From DASSFZ01 sp035693785 (GTDB lineage Bacteria; Chloroflexota; Anaerolineae; Fen-1058), in the NCBI GenBank assembly GCA_035693785.1, contig DASSFZ010000285.1, forward strand, positions 1-18,794: DNA of 18,794 nt, written 5' to 3'. A model generated the notes under the pieces. That model saw only the letters and a list, made by a program, of their open reading frames with translations, was not told the DNA's origin and searched no databases. Of this stretch, positions 7,642-14,967 are shown one piece after another. Position numbers and translations under genes: made by a program. The first letter of the stretch is position 1; each line of letters begins with the position of its first letter.

Positions 7642-7725
7642 GCCTATCCGAAAATCCCGGCCTGCGGGGCTTTAGCCCGCTTTGGCCATGCAGACGAAAG
7701 TCTGCACTTCACTTTTCGGATAGGC
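7642..7725. repeat. 84-bp structured element with perfect 13-bp terminal inverted repeats
   Basis: GCCTATCCGAAAA (7642-7654) is the exact reverse complement of 7713-7725. Inside are two more hairpins: GCGGG...CCCGC around 7664-7680 (loop GCTTTAG) and the perfect GCAGAC-GAAA-GTCTGC at 7690-7705. The whole would fold into a multi-branched structure. No open reading frame or clear target-site duplication is visible. It looks like a small MITE/REP-type element or a structured RNA in the 358-bp gene-free gap between the anti-sigma gene and prkA. Confidence 0.75.
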
Positions 7726-7747
7726 CTAAATGTGACGCTGCACTCTT

Positions 7748-7800
7748 GCTCTCGCTGCGCCTGTCCTGAGCGCAGCCGAAGGAAAGCGGAGAGGGTCAGA
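7748..7800. repeat. Probable dispersed repeat fragment (CCTGTCCTGAGCGCAGCCGAAGG type)
   Basis: The core at 7761-7783 reads CCTGTCCTGAGC, then GCAGCCGAAGG. This is a variant of a short GTCCTGAGC...GTCGAAGG repeat that I recognise as widespread between genes in Chloroflexota and related genomes. Its plus-strand translation (CPERSRRK) is a common spurious protein fragment. Recognition is from memory; only this copy and a diverged one at 9216-9243 are in the window. Confidence 0.45.
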
Positions 7801-7824
7801 GGTGCGTCGCGCGTTGTATCACAT

Positions 7825-8121
7825 TCAAACGGGCTCGAGTGCGGGACTCTCCTGGAATGGCTTGAGACTCTCTTCGACTTTCGGCAGACGGCCCCGGGCT
7901 TCGAGTTCGGCCACTTTGCGAAGGCCCGCGTATTCTTCAGCGCAGTCCGGACACTGAGCCAGGTGCGCTTTAGCCTGCGCCAGGTAAAGGGCTGCGGCCT
8001 GACCGGCGATCTCGAAATCGACGTAGGCCGGCAGGAGCGCCTGAAATTGCTCGCAATCTATTTCGGTCTCGGCAGTCGCATAGATGCGCTCGAGCCATTC
8101 GGTGAATTCTGTATAGTTCAA
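7825..8121 (-). CDS. Small soluble zinc (ZAS-type) anti-sigma factor
   Basis: This is a 98-aa protein when started at the TTG at 8121, which has AAGGAG at 8129-8134 with 7-nt spacing. A TTG at 8154 would put that ribosome-binding site inside the gene. The zinc anti-sigma signature HxxxCxxC is at H53, C57 and C60, with a further cysteine at C23. The N-terminal half (CEQFQALLPAYVDFEIAG) matches the putative zinc-finger (zf-HC2) anti-sigma pattern. There is no membrane segment, so it should act in the cytoplasm, holding the sigma factor encoded 79 nt upstream and perhaps releasing it on redox or metal stress. That trigger is inferred from other ZAS proteins. The short Glu/Pro-rich C-terminus shows no sensor domain. 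Confidence 0.82.
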   Translation of the reverse strand: MNYTEFTEWLERIYATAETEIDCEQFQALLPAYVDFEIAGQAAALYLAQAKAHLAQCPDCAEEYAGLRKVAELEARGRLPKVEESLKPFQESPALEPV

Positions 8122-8200
8122 TGGTGCGCTCCTTGTGGGGTATCTCTTTACCAAGAGGTAAGACGCTCTCAGTAGGCGATTTCTTACAGGTTTTCTATGG

Positions 8201-8851
8201 TCACTCTTGAAAGGGGGCCAGGATATCGCCCCCGCTCAAGTGGCGGGCCTGTAGGCTCGCCTTGATGCGCTTGCGGGCATCGTGAAGCAGCTTATACAGC
8301 GCGTTGCGAGTGAGGTCCATCATCTCCGCGACTTCGTCCATCGAACGGCCGTGCCAGTGGATGGCGATCAGTGCCGTGCGCTGGCGCTCGCTCAACTCGG
8401 TCTCGATGATCTCGCGGAGCAGATCCAGGTAGTAACGCTGGTCGGCCAACTGCTCCGGCTCCACCCTGTCCTGGTCGCTCAAAATGGCCTGGAAGAGGGC
8501 CGGCTCTTGCTCGCGCAGGCCATCGAGCGATTGATTCTGATAACGCCGTCGGCGCAGCTCGCTCGCCGCCCGGTTGATGACGAAGCGGTAAGCCCAGGTA
8601 GTGAACTTCGAATCACCCCGGAAGCTATCCAGGCTAGCGCGGATCTCGATCAGCGCATCCTGCGCCAGGTCTTCCGCCAGGCCGCGCACATCCTCCCGGC
8701 TCCAGTTGACCAGCTCGGTGCGATGCAGGGAGAGATAGACGAGGACAGCGCGCACGAGGAAGTCGCGCAAGTCCTGCAACGCTTCGGCCTGTGCCTCGCC
8801 GGGCTGTTCAGAGAGCGCCCGCAGCCAGTCTTCGTTCGAGCGATTCACCAT
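8201..8851 (-). CDS. ECF-type RNA polymerase sigma factor
   Basis: This 216-aa protein has sigma region 2 at about 56-103 (DLAQDALIEI, then DSFRGDSKFTTWAYRFVINR, where KFTTWAYRF is the region 2.3/2.4 signature). Region 4 is at about 150-200 (LSERQRTALIAIHWHGRSM, then a helix-turn-helix with DEVAEMMDLTRNALYKLLHD). It lacks regions 1 and 3, as in ECF sigma factors. The ATG at 8851 (MVNRSNEDW) is preferred; the frame extends upstream to 8983 with atypical composition. The anti-sigma gene follows on the same strand, as is usual for such pairs, and the prkA cluster lies next downstream, so it may be a target. Nothing in the sequence names the stimulus. Confidence 0.92.
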   Translation of the reverse strand: MVNRSNEDWLRALSEQPGEAQAEALQDLRDFLVRAVLVYLSLHRTELVNWSREDVRGLAEDLAQDALIEIRASLDSFRGDSKFTTWAYRFVINRAASELRRRRYQNQSLDGLREQEPALFQAILSDQDRVEPEQLADQRYYLDLLREIIETELSERQRTALIAIHWHGRSMDEVAEMMDLTRNALYKLLHDARKRIKASLQARHLSGGDILAPFQE

Positions 8852-8896
8852 CTTGCCGGCCCTTCGTCTGCGACGAACGATCCATGCCCCGTCGCC

Positions 8897-8925
8897 ATTA
8901 TCCCATACGCACCCGGATTCTCCAA
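8897..8925 (-). promoter_or_regulatory. Housekeeping-type promoter of the sigma factor gene
   Basis: On the minus strand TTGGAG (8925-8920), a 17-nt spacer and GATAAT (8902-8897) lie about 46 nt before the ATG at 8851. The -10 box is 5/6 and the -35 box 3/6 to consensus. Confidence 0.45.
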
Positions 8926-9074
8926 GTAGACGTGGCAGGCCTTCGCAACGTGGGGCGAACCCGCGACTGACACCGGCGGACAAACCTGCCAGGTCTATGG
9001 CTCAGGATTACAGGTGCGAGCAGTATAAATATACCACGGTCGGCAAGAGACCCGGAAGGGCAGGTCAGGGCTTC

Positions 9075-9119
9075 TGCAACCGCTTCTTGACTCCGGGAGA
9101 AAGTTGACATAGACTCAAC
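9075..9119 (+). promoter_or_regulatory. Promoter of the histidine kinase gene, matching the one at 11987
   Basis: TTGACT (9087-9092), a 17-nt spacer and TAGACT (9110-9115) form a sigma-70-like promoter. CTGCAA (9074-9079) precedes it, and the stretch GTTGACATAGACTCAA around the -10 box recurs with one change upstream of the DUF11 gene. The expected transcript start is near 9122. Confidence 0.6.
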
Positions 9120-9141
9120 GGTGAGGGTTAAAGGTGCAAGA

Positions 9142-9174
9142 ACGTGCGACTCACTTCTAGAGTGCATCGCACGT
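9142..9174 (+). promoter_or_regulatory. Hairpin in the 5' leader of the histidine kinase gene
   Basis: ACGTGCGA (9142-9149) pairs perfectly with TCGCACGT (9167-9174). After a 2x2 internal loop, CACT pairs with AGTG around the loop TCTAG. It lies about 20 nt after the predicted transcript start. No poly-T follows, so it is not a standard terminator. Confidence 0.5.
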
Positions 9175-9188
9175 GGTTGGTTTCACCT

Positions 9189-9325
9189 CGAAGGGCCTGT
9201 CTGAAAAGCCTCACGCCAAGCCTGCCCCGAGCAGGGCCGAAGGGATGCTCAGGCGCAAAGTCTTGTCCGGAATTCTTAGCGGTTTTGCGCCTTTGCGCGA
9301 GTTTGAGACAGCTTCCAAGCCTGCG
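9189..9325. repeat. Repeat-like mosaic in the leader before the histidine kinase
   Basis: This stretch contains a CCTGC-CCCGA-GCAGG hairpin, a diverged copy of the GAGC...CCGAAGG repeat (9220-9243), and a perfect inverted repeat GGCGCAAA (9252-9259) / TTTGCGCC (9284-9291). These are followed by GAATTCTTAGC...CCTTTGCGCGAG, a sequence type I recall as dispersed in many bacterial genomes. It is open in the kinase frame from 9173, but the translation (PAPSRAEG and similar) is typical of translated repeats, not protein. Confidence 0.5.
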
Positions 9326-11857
9326 ATGCACGACGCGACAAAACCCGATCACATCAAACAGCTCACCACACGCATCGCACGCCTCGGCGCGCAGTCCCGC
9401 CGAGCACGGGTGATGCTTGCGCTCGGCAGTGTAGGCGGCTACGCACTGCTGTTTTTCGCGCTTCATCCCGTGATGGGCGGCGCGGCGGCCGCGCTGGTCA
9501 TATTACCGGTGGCTGCGATCGGGTGGCTCTGGGGGATGTGGGCGGGGCTGCTGGCCGGGCTGCTCAGTATCATGCTGAATACGCTCCTGTTGAACCTGGC
9601 CGGGGAGGCCGGTTGGGACGTAGTGTTTCGTACCGGAGGCGGACCGGGATTCGTGACGCTGGCGCTGATCGGCGCGGCCGTCGGGCGGCTGCGCGATCTG
9701 AGCGACCGGGTGAAACTGCAACTTGCCGAACGCGAGCGAGCAGAGGAGGCTCTGCGCGACACGACGGCCGCACTCAACAGCACGCTCAACCTCGAGGAAG
9801 TGCTCGACCGCATCCTGGCCAACGTCGGGCGGGTCGTGCCGCACGACGCGGCCAGTGTGATGCTGATCGAAGCGAGCGTATCCTATCTCGTCCGCCGTGT
9901 GGGCTACATGGACCCGGTTGCGGGGTCGGGCGTGCGCTCCCTGCGCTTCCGGGTGGCCGACGTGCCGACATTGCGTGAGATGAGCGAATCCGGCCAGCCG
10001 CTGGTCATTCCGGATACCCGGACCTATACCGGCTGGGTCGACCGCCCGGAGACGCACTGGATACGCTCGTACGTCGGCGCGCCGATACGCATGAAGGGAC
10101 AGACGATCGGTTTCCTCAACCTCAACAGCGCCGCGCCCGGTTTCTTCACGGCAACGCACGCCGAGCGCCTGCTCGTTTTCGCTGACCATACTGCTATCGC
10201 CATCGACAACGCCAGGCTGTATGGCGCCGAGCGCCGCCGCGTCGAGACGCTGGCTGCGCTGCACGAGGCCGGCCTTGCTCTGAACACGCAGCTCGACCTG
10301 CCTGTGCTGCTGCAGACCATCGTCGAGCGCGCCGCGCGCTTGCTGGGCAGCCCAATGGGAGAACTCTACTTGTTGCTGCCGGACGAGCAGACGCTGGAAC
10401 TGAAGGCAGGTTACAATCTGCCCGGAGAACTGACAGGTCTTCGCTTGCGCCTGGGCCAAGGCTTCTCCGGTCGCATCGCCCAGACGGGGGAGCCGCTGAT
10501 TGTAGGAAACTACAATACCTGGCCGGGGCGATTGACAGCCTTCGACCACATACCTTTTGGCTCCGTGGTGGGTGCGCCGATCAAGTGGCAAGAGCGCGTC
10601 ACCGGTGTCATCCTCGTCGACGATTTTCAACCCGAACGCTTCGAACCGGCGGACGTACAATCGCTGAGCTTCTTCGCCAACCAGGCTGCGATCGCCATCG
10701 AGAACGCGCAGTTGTACGACGCGATCCGCCGCCACGCCGGCGAGCTGGAGCAGCGCGTGATCGAGCGCACCGCCGAACTCGATCGCGAGCGCCAGCGCCT
10801 GGCGACAATCCTCGACGCGACCGGCGAAGGCATCGCCCTGATCGATCGTAACCATGTCATCGTCTACGTCAATGCCGCGATGGAGCAGCTCACCGGCTAC
10901 ACGCTCGCCGAAGTGCTGAATCACACGATCGACCTATGGAGCCACGAGCATACGCCGCCGGCCGTGAACGAAGCGCTAGAGCGCTGCTTCGAGCGAGGCG
11001 AGCCGTGGCGCGGCGAGGTGATCAGCGGGCGCAAAGATGGCACACACTACGACGCCGCGTTGACGATCATCCCGCTCCGGGGCGCCGACGGCGCCATCGT
11101 CGGCTACGTCGTATCGCAGCGCGACATCACGCACCTCAAGGAACTCGAGCGGCTCAGGAATCAGTTCGTCTCGCGCATCGGCCACGAACTGCGCACGCCG
11201 CTATCCAACATCAGGCTGTATGTCGAGCTGCTGGAGCGCGGCAAGCCGGAGAAGCGTGCCGAATACATGAAGACGCTGTGGCGCGAAACCGCCCGCCTGC
11301 AGAAGCTGATCGAGGGCTTCCTCGAGATTTCGCAGCTCGACGCCGGCATGCTCCCGGTCAATCCGGTCCCGACCGATCTCAATCAACTCCTCGGCCGGGT
11401 GATCGGCGAGCACAGCGCGCTGGCCGCCGAGCGCGGCTTAACGCTCACGCTTCATCCCGATCCCGGTCTGCCACGCGTGCTGGCGGATCCGGAGCTGGTG
11501 GATCAGGTCATAGCCAATCTGCTAGAGAACGCGCTCCGCTACACGCCGCGCGGCGGGCGCATCGCCGTGCGCACAGCTCTCCGCCGCCGAGAGGAGCGCG
11601 AGTGGGTCACGCTGGCGGTGCAAGACACCGGGCCGGGCATATCACCCGAAGAGATACCGCGCCTGTTCGGGCGTTTCTACCGGGGCGAGGCTGCGCGCGA
11701 TTTCAGCACGCCCGGCGCCGGGTTGGGGCTGGCTATCAGCAAGGCCATCGTCGATCGCCTGGAGGGTCGCATCACCGTCGATGGGGGAGTTGAGGGAGAG
11801 CCACCTCAGCGCCAGGGCGCGACTTTCGTGGTGTGGCTTAGACCGGCGATGGGTTGA
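9326..11857 (+). CDS. Membrane sensor histidine kinase (GAF-GAF-PAS-HisKA-HATPase)
   Basis: This is an 843-aa kinase from the ATG at 9326. Hydrophobic segments at about 29-52, 54-72 and 73-95 anchor it. Two GAF domains follow (about 149-300 and 310-465), then a coiled linker (465-490), a PAS domain (about 491-605) and HisKA with the phospho-acceptor His620 in RIGHELRTPLSNIRLY. The HATPase domain has N-box NLLENALRYTP (732-742), G1 DTGPGIS (767-773) and G2 GAGLGLA (797-803). It should autophosphorylate in response to a small ligand or redox cue bound by GAF/PAS. No response regulator is present in the window, so the partner is encoded elsewhere. The frame is open upstream to 9173, but that part lies in repeat-like DNA; I see no strong Shine-Dalgarno sequence for the chosen start. 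Confidence 0.93.
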   Translation: MHDATKPDHIKQLTTRIARLGAQSRRARVMLALGSVGGYALLFFALHPVMGGAAAALVILPVAAIGWLWGMWAGLLAGLLSIMLNTLLLNLAGEAGWDVVFRTGGGPGFVTLALIGAAVGRLRDLSDRVKLQLAERERAEEALRDTTAALNSTLNLEEVLDRILANVGRVVPHDAASVMLIEASVSYLVRRVGYMDPVAGSGVRSLRFRVADVPTLREMSESGQPLVIPDTRTYTGWVDRPETHWIRSYVGAPIRMKGQTIGFLNLNSAAPGFFTATHAERLLVFADHTAIAIDNARLYGAERRRVETLAALHEAGLALNTQLDLPVLLQTIVERAARLLGSPMGELYLLLPDEQTLELKAGYNLPGELTGLRLRLGQGFSGRIAQTGEPLIVGNYNTWPGRLTAFDHIPFGSVVGAPIKWQERVTGVILVDDFQPERFEPADVQSLSFFANQAAIAIENAQLYDAIRRHAGELEQRVIERTAELDRERQRLATILDATGEGIALIDRNHVIVYVNAAMEQLTGYTLAEVLNHTIDLWSHEHTPPAVNEALERCFERGEPWRGEVISGRKDGTHYDAALTIIPLRGADGAIVGYVVSQRDITHLKELERLRNQFVSRIGHELRTPLSNIRLYVELLERGKPEKRAEYMKTLWRETARLQKLIEGFLEISQLDAGMLPVNPVPTDLNQLLGRVIGEHSALAAERGLTLTLHPDPGLPRVLADPELVDQVIANLLENALRYTPRGGRIAVRTALRRREEREWVTLAVQDTGPGISPEEIPRLFGRFYRGEAARDFSTPGAGLGLAISKAIVDRLEGRITVDGGVEGEPPQRQGATFVVWLRPAMG

Positions 11858-11880
11858 CTATCTACCTGTAGCATAGGGCC

Positions 11881-11900
11881 TTGTGCCCGCTTGTGCCCGC
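11881..11900 (+). repeat. Tandem 10-bp direct repeat
   Basis: TTGTGCCCGC occurs twice in direct succession just after the kinase gene. Two copies only; it could be a replication slip or part of a binding site. Confidence 0.6.
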
Positions 11901-11954
11901 TTTTCGGCGGAAACGACGCCACGAGGGGCCGAATACGGTCATTTTGGATCGACT

Positions 11955-11966
11955 GAGACCGGTCTC
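11955..11966. promoter_or_regulatory. Perfect 12-bp palindrome, possible operator
   Basis: GAGACCGGTCTC reads the same on both strands. It lies 33 nt upstream of the -35 box of the DUF11 gene, a usual place for an activator site. No matching copy is seen at the kinase promoter. Confidence 0.3.
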
Positions 11967-11986
11967 GACAACCGCCCCGGATAGTA

Positions 11987-12031
11987 CTGCAAAGTCCCTT
12001 GACGGCGAGGGGGGGTTGGCATAGACTCGAA
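11987..12031 (+). promoter_or_regulatory. Promoter of the DUF11 protein gene, matching the one at 9075
   Basis: TTGACG (11999-12004), a 17-nt spacer and TAGACT (12022-12027) precede the gene, with CTGCAA (11986-11991) upstream. GTTGGCATAGACTCGA around the -10 box matches the kinase promoter at 14 of 16 positions. The expected transcript start is near 12034, giving a leader of about 64 nt. Confidence 0.6.
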
Positions 12032-12097
12032 GCACAGAATAGCCATTCGCCTACCAGGGTGCGTCTGAAGAATAGCGTAAGCCCGAGGAGAGAGAAA

Positions 12098-14941
12098 ATG
12101 ACCCACGTCGATCTTGATCCCTCATCGCCCACGAACAAAATCGCGCGCCTGTTGCGCCTGCTGCTCAGCATTGTGCTCGGACTGTCGATATGCGTGGCGG
12201 TCGTGTTGGTCGTCGACCAGGCAGACCATACCGCTCGCGCCGAGCCTCTGCCCGGCGGCACGCCCAAGCTGATCCTGTCCACCAAGACGGTCAGCCCGAC
12301 CATCACTGCGCCGGGCAGCATCACACTGACGTATCGCATTCTTCTGGCTAACACCGGCGCATGGACGGCGACCGCGACCCTTCTCCGCGACGCACTGCCC
12401 ACGCCCACGACGTACATCAGCGGTTCGGCTCGGGCCTCGGCCGGCACGCAGCCGATCGTGCAAAACGGCGTGCTCACCTGGACCGGCAACATCGGCTTCG
12501 ATAGGGCGGTGGAGATCACGTTCAGCGCCAGGCTGACCAGTGCGATGACGTTCGGGCAGGTCGTCAACTCGGCCGTCGTGAGCAACGCGCAGATCGCGAC
12601 GCCGATCACGTTGACGGCCGTCACGACGGTGACGAACGTCCCCATATTGACGATCGGCAAGATGAGCGCGCCCGCGAAACCCGGCCCCAACAAGCCGATG
12701 GTCTACACCCTCACCGTCGCCAACCAGGGCCAGGATGCTGCCAACCTGCCGATCACCGTCACCGATCAAGTACCCCAGAATACGACGGTGCTCGACGTCG
12801 GCCCGAACGGCATCGCCGGCGGGAATGCGATCACCTGGACGCGCCCGGTCACGCTGGCGCTCGGCGAAACGAGCACATTCACCTTCAGCGTGACGGCCGG
12901 CGACGTGCCCAGTGGGACGGTCATCTCGAACTCTAACTACAAAGTCGCCAGCCCGCAAACCGGCGTGTCGGCAGGAAAATTGTATACCGTCACCATCGTC
13001 GATCCCATTTTCTCGCTCTCCAAGGAAACGTGGCCCCATCCGCCCGGTTCCAACCGCGAGATGACCTATACCTTGACGCTGCTCAATACAGGCTCGCAGG
13101 CGACGGGCGTGGTCGTCACAGACCGGGTGCCGTCTGGCGTGACCTACGTGCGGGGCGGTGCGCTGCTTGCAGGTGTGGTGTCGTGGACGCTCCCGAGCCT
13201 GGATACCGGCGCGGCTGCAGAGTTTACTTACACCGTTTACATCAGCGACGTGATGGACGTTCCGATCGTGAATGACGATTACACGGCTTGCAGCGCCGAA
13301 GGCGTATGCCAGGCTGGCGATCCGCTCACCATCACGGCCGACGGGCCTAACTTCGAGGCAGTGGTTGTCCTGGATCCGATCGCCAAGAAACCAGGCGCCG
13401 GCACCGGGCCGGTAACTCCGACGCTGGTCGTGCGCAACCTCGGCCCGGGCAACGCGATCGGCGCCATGGCCACATTCTACTTCGAGAACATCGCCGTGAG
13501 CGGCAATGATCTCTACGGCACGCCCCCTGTCGGCACGCCCCCGCCTTTCCCCCCAGGCCCTGTCTGTGGCACCGTCGACGTCCACTGTGACTCCTTCGTG
13601 TGGGTCGGATCGCTGGGTTACGGTCAGGCCGTCACGTTCACGACGATCGAGGGTCAAAACACAATTGGCGGCGACGAGGGCAATCTGTATACGGCGACCG
13701 TCGTCGTCAGCGATAGCTTAAGCAACATGACGACTTCGCTCATCACCGGCACGGCAGCGGGCAGGGTCACCCACTTCGCCAACTTGATCCCGACTAAATC
13801 CGCTCTGCCGGTCGTCGGCCGTGGGCAGTTGATGACCTACACTATCCTCGTCGTCAATAGCGGCCTGGCGGCGGAGCTGCCTCCCATCCTGACGGACACA
13901 GTCCCCCTGAGCGTGAGCCTCGTGAGCATCAGCGATGGCGGCGTGGCTCAAACGAAGGGCGTTACACCGACAAGAACCGTCATCTCTTGGACGCTGCCTG
14001 CGCTAAGCCCGGGAGACACGGCAGTTCGTTCCTTCATGGTGCGGGTGGCCGACAATCTGGTGAGCGGCACGCAGATCGTCAACCAAGATTATCGTGTGAC
14101 TTGGACCGAGACTGAGACCAGCACGCTCTTTTCTAACGCTGGTCAGCCGGTCACGACCACCGTTCGAGAAGTGGGGCTGATCGATTCGTACAAAGAGGTC
14201 ACGCCGACGTGGGCACTGCCCGGGCCGAACAACGTGCTGACCTATTCCGTGCACGTCGTCAATTCGAGCGCGGTTTCGCTGACCGGCGTCACCCTCCGCG
14301 ACGTGCTCCCCTGGCAGTTCAGCACCTACCAGCGCGACGCGGTGGCGAGCGCAGGCTCGGTCGTGAGCGACATCGTGACCGTACGCTGGACAGGGAACGT
14401 GGACGCCTTCTCGTCCCAGGTCGTGACCTTCACCGTGCGAGTGGATCCGGGCTACCGGGGGCCAGTAACCAACACCGCGACGATCAGCCACTCTAGCCTG
14501 CTCACCCCGGTCGTCGTCCAGGCGGTTGCCTATATTACCGATCTGCCCGTGCTGTTCATCAGCAAGTCGGCTTCGCCCGACCCGGTGGCAGCCGGCTCGG
14601 ACCTCAACTACACCATTCGCGTGGTCAACGCGGGCCAGCAGGCGACCGGCCTGGTCATCACCGACGTGATCCCGACCAATACCACTTACGTCGCCGGCAG
14701 CGCCAGCGCGAACGGCCAACTGGTGGGGAATCAGTTGCGGTGGGAAGTTCCGGTGCTCAAGTCAGGAGAAAGCCAAGCACTTGCATTCCGAGTGAAGGTC
14801 GAGTCCGGACAGGAGGTAGTCAACCGGCTTTACGCCGTCAAGTCGGCGGAAGGAATCACCAGCCTGGGCGCGCCGGTGGTCACACGTGTCACCCGGGGAA
14901 ACAAGATTTATCTGCCCATCGTCATGAGAAACGCGCCGTGA
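12098..14941 (+). CDS. Large secreted DUF11-repeat surface protein
   Basis: This 947-aa protein starts at the ATG at 12098, which has a GAGGAGAGAG Shine-Dalgarno region; the open frame before it (to 11999) lies in the promoter. A hydrophobic signal segment (about 17-39) with likely cleavage after TARA (45-48) directs export. Seven immunoglobulin-like DUF11 repeats follow, at about 58-182, 183-303, 304-417, 418-561, 562-693, 694-817 and 818-933. Most carry the pattern YTLTVANQG...VTDQVP...TWT. Repeat 4 is diverged, with a Pro-rich insert (GTPPVGTPPPFPPGP). Cysteine pairs (CSAEGVC near 398, CGTVDVHC near 490) could form disulfides. The C-terminus KIYLPIVMRNAP resembles tails I recall on other Chloroflexota exported proteins. 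It is probably a cell-surface or sheath adhesin-like protein; ligand and anchoring are unknown. Confidence 0.9.
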   Translation: MTHVDLDPSSPTNKIARLLRLLLSIVLGLSICVAVVLVVDQADHTARAEPLPGGTPKLILSTKTVSPTITAPGSITLTYRILLANTGAWTATATLLRDALPTPTTYISGSARASAGTQPIVQNGVLTWTGNIGFDRAVEITFSARLTSAMTFGQVVNSAVVSNAQIATPITLTAVTTVTNVPILTIGKMSAPAKPGPNKPMVYTLTVANQGQDAANLPITVTDQVPQNTTVLDVGPNGIAGGNAITWTRPVTLALGETSTFTFSVTAGDVPSGTVISNSNYKVASPQTGVSAGKLYTVTIVDPIFSLSKETWPHPPGSNREMTYTLTLLNTGSQATGVVVTDRVPSGVTYVRGGALLAGVVSWTLPSLDTGAAAEFTYTVYISDVMDVPIVNDDYTACSAEGVCQAGDPLTITADGPNFEAVVVLDPIAKKPGAGTGPVTPTLVVRNLGPGNAIGAMATFYFENIAVSGNDLYGTPPVGTPPPFPPGPVCGTVDVHCDSFVWVGSLGYGQAVTFTTIEGQNTIGGDEGNLYTATVVVSDSLSNMTTSLITGTAAGRVTHFANLIPTKSALPVVGRGQLMTYTILVVNSGLAAELPPILTDTVPLSVSLVSISDGGVAQTKGVTPTRTVISWTLPALSPGDTAVRSFMVRVADNLVSGTQIVNQDYRVTWTETETSTLFSNAGQPVTTTVREVGLIDSYKEVTPTWALPGPNNVLTYSVHVVNSSAVSLTGVTLRDVLPWQFSTYQRDAVASAGSVVSDIVTVRWTGNVDAFSSQVVTFTVRVDPGYRGPVTNTATISHSSLLTPVVVQAVAYITDLPVLFISKSASPDPVAAGSDLNYTIRVVNAGQQATGLVITDVIPTNTTYVAGSASANGQLVGNQLRWEVPVLKSGESQALAFRVKVESGQEVVNRLYAVKSAEGITSLGAPVVTRVTRGNKIYLPIVMRNAP

Positions 14942-14967
14942 TACGGCGGCTCAACCGGCTTGGAGCG

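Noticed and set aside
7732..8175. 147-codon plus-strand open frame opposite the anti-sigma gene
   Set aside because: It begins in a dispersed repeat (CPERSRR) and is antisense to a gene with a clear zinc anti-sigma motif and ribosome-binding site.
9022..9036. AT-rich GTATAAATATAC as a plus-strand -10 region
   Set aside because: No -35 box at suitable spacing, and the better promoter at 9087-9115 lies downstream.
9503..10924. 473-codon minus-strand open frame opposite the histidine kinase
   Set aside because: It overlaps GAF and PAS coding sequence and has no recognisable motif.
12122..13657. 511-codon minus-strand open frame opposite the DUF11 gene
   Set aside because: Its Arg/Asp/Gly-rich translation is the mirror of Thr/Val/Pro codons in the repeats.
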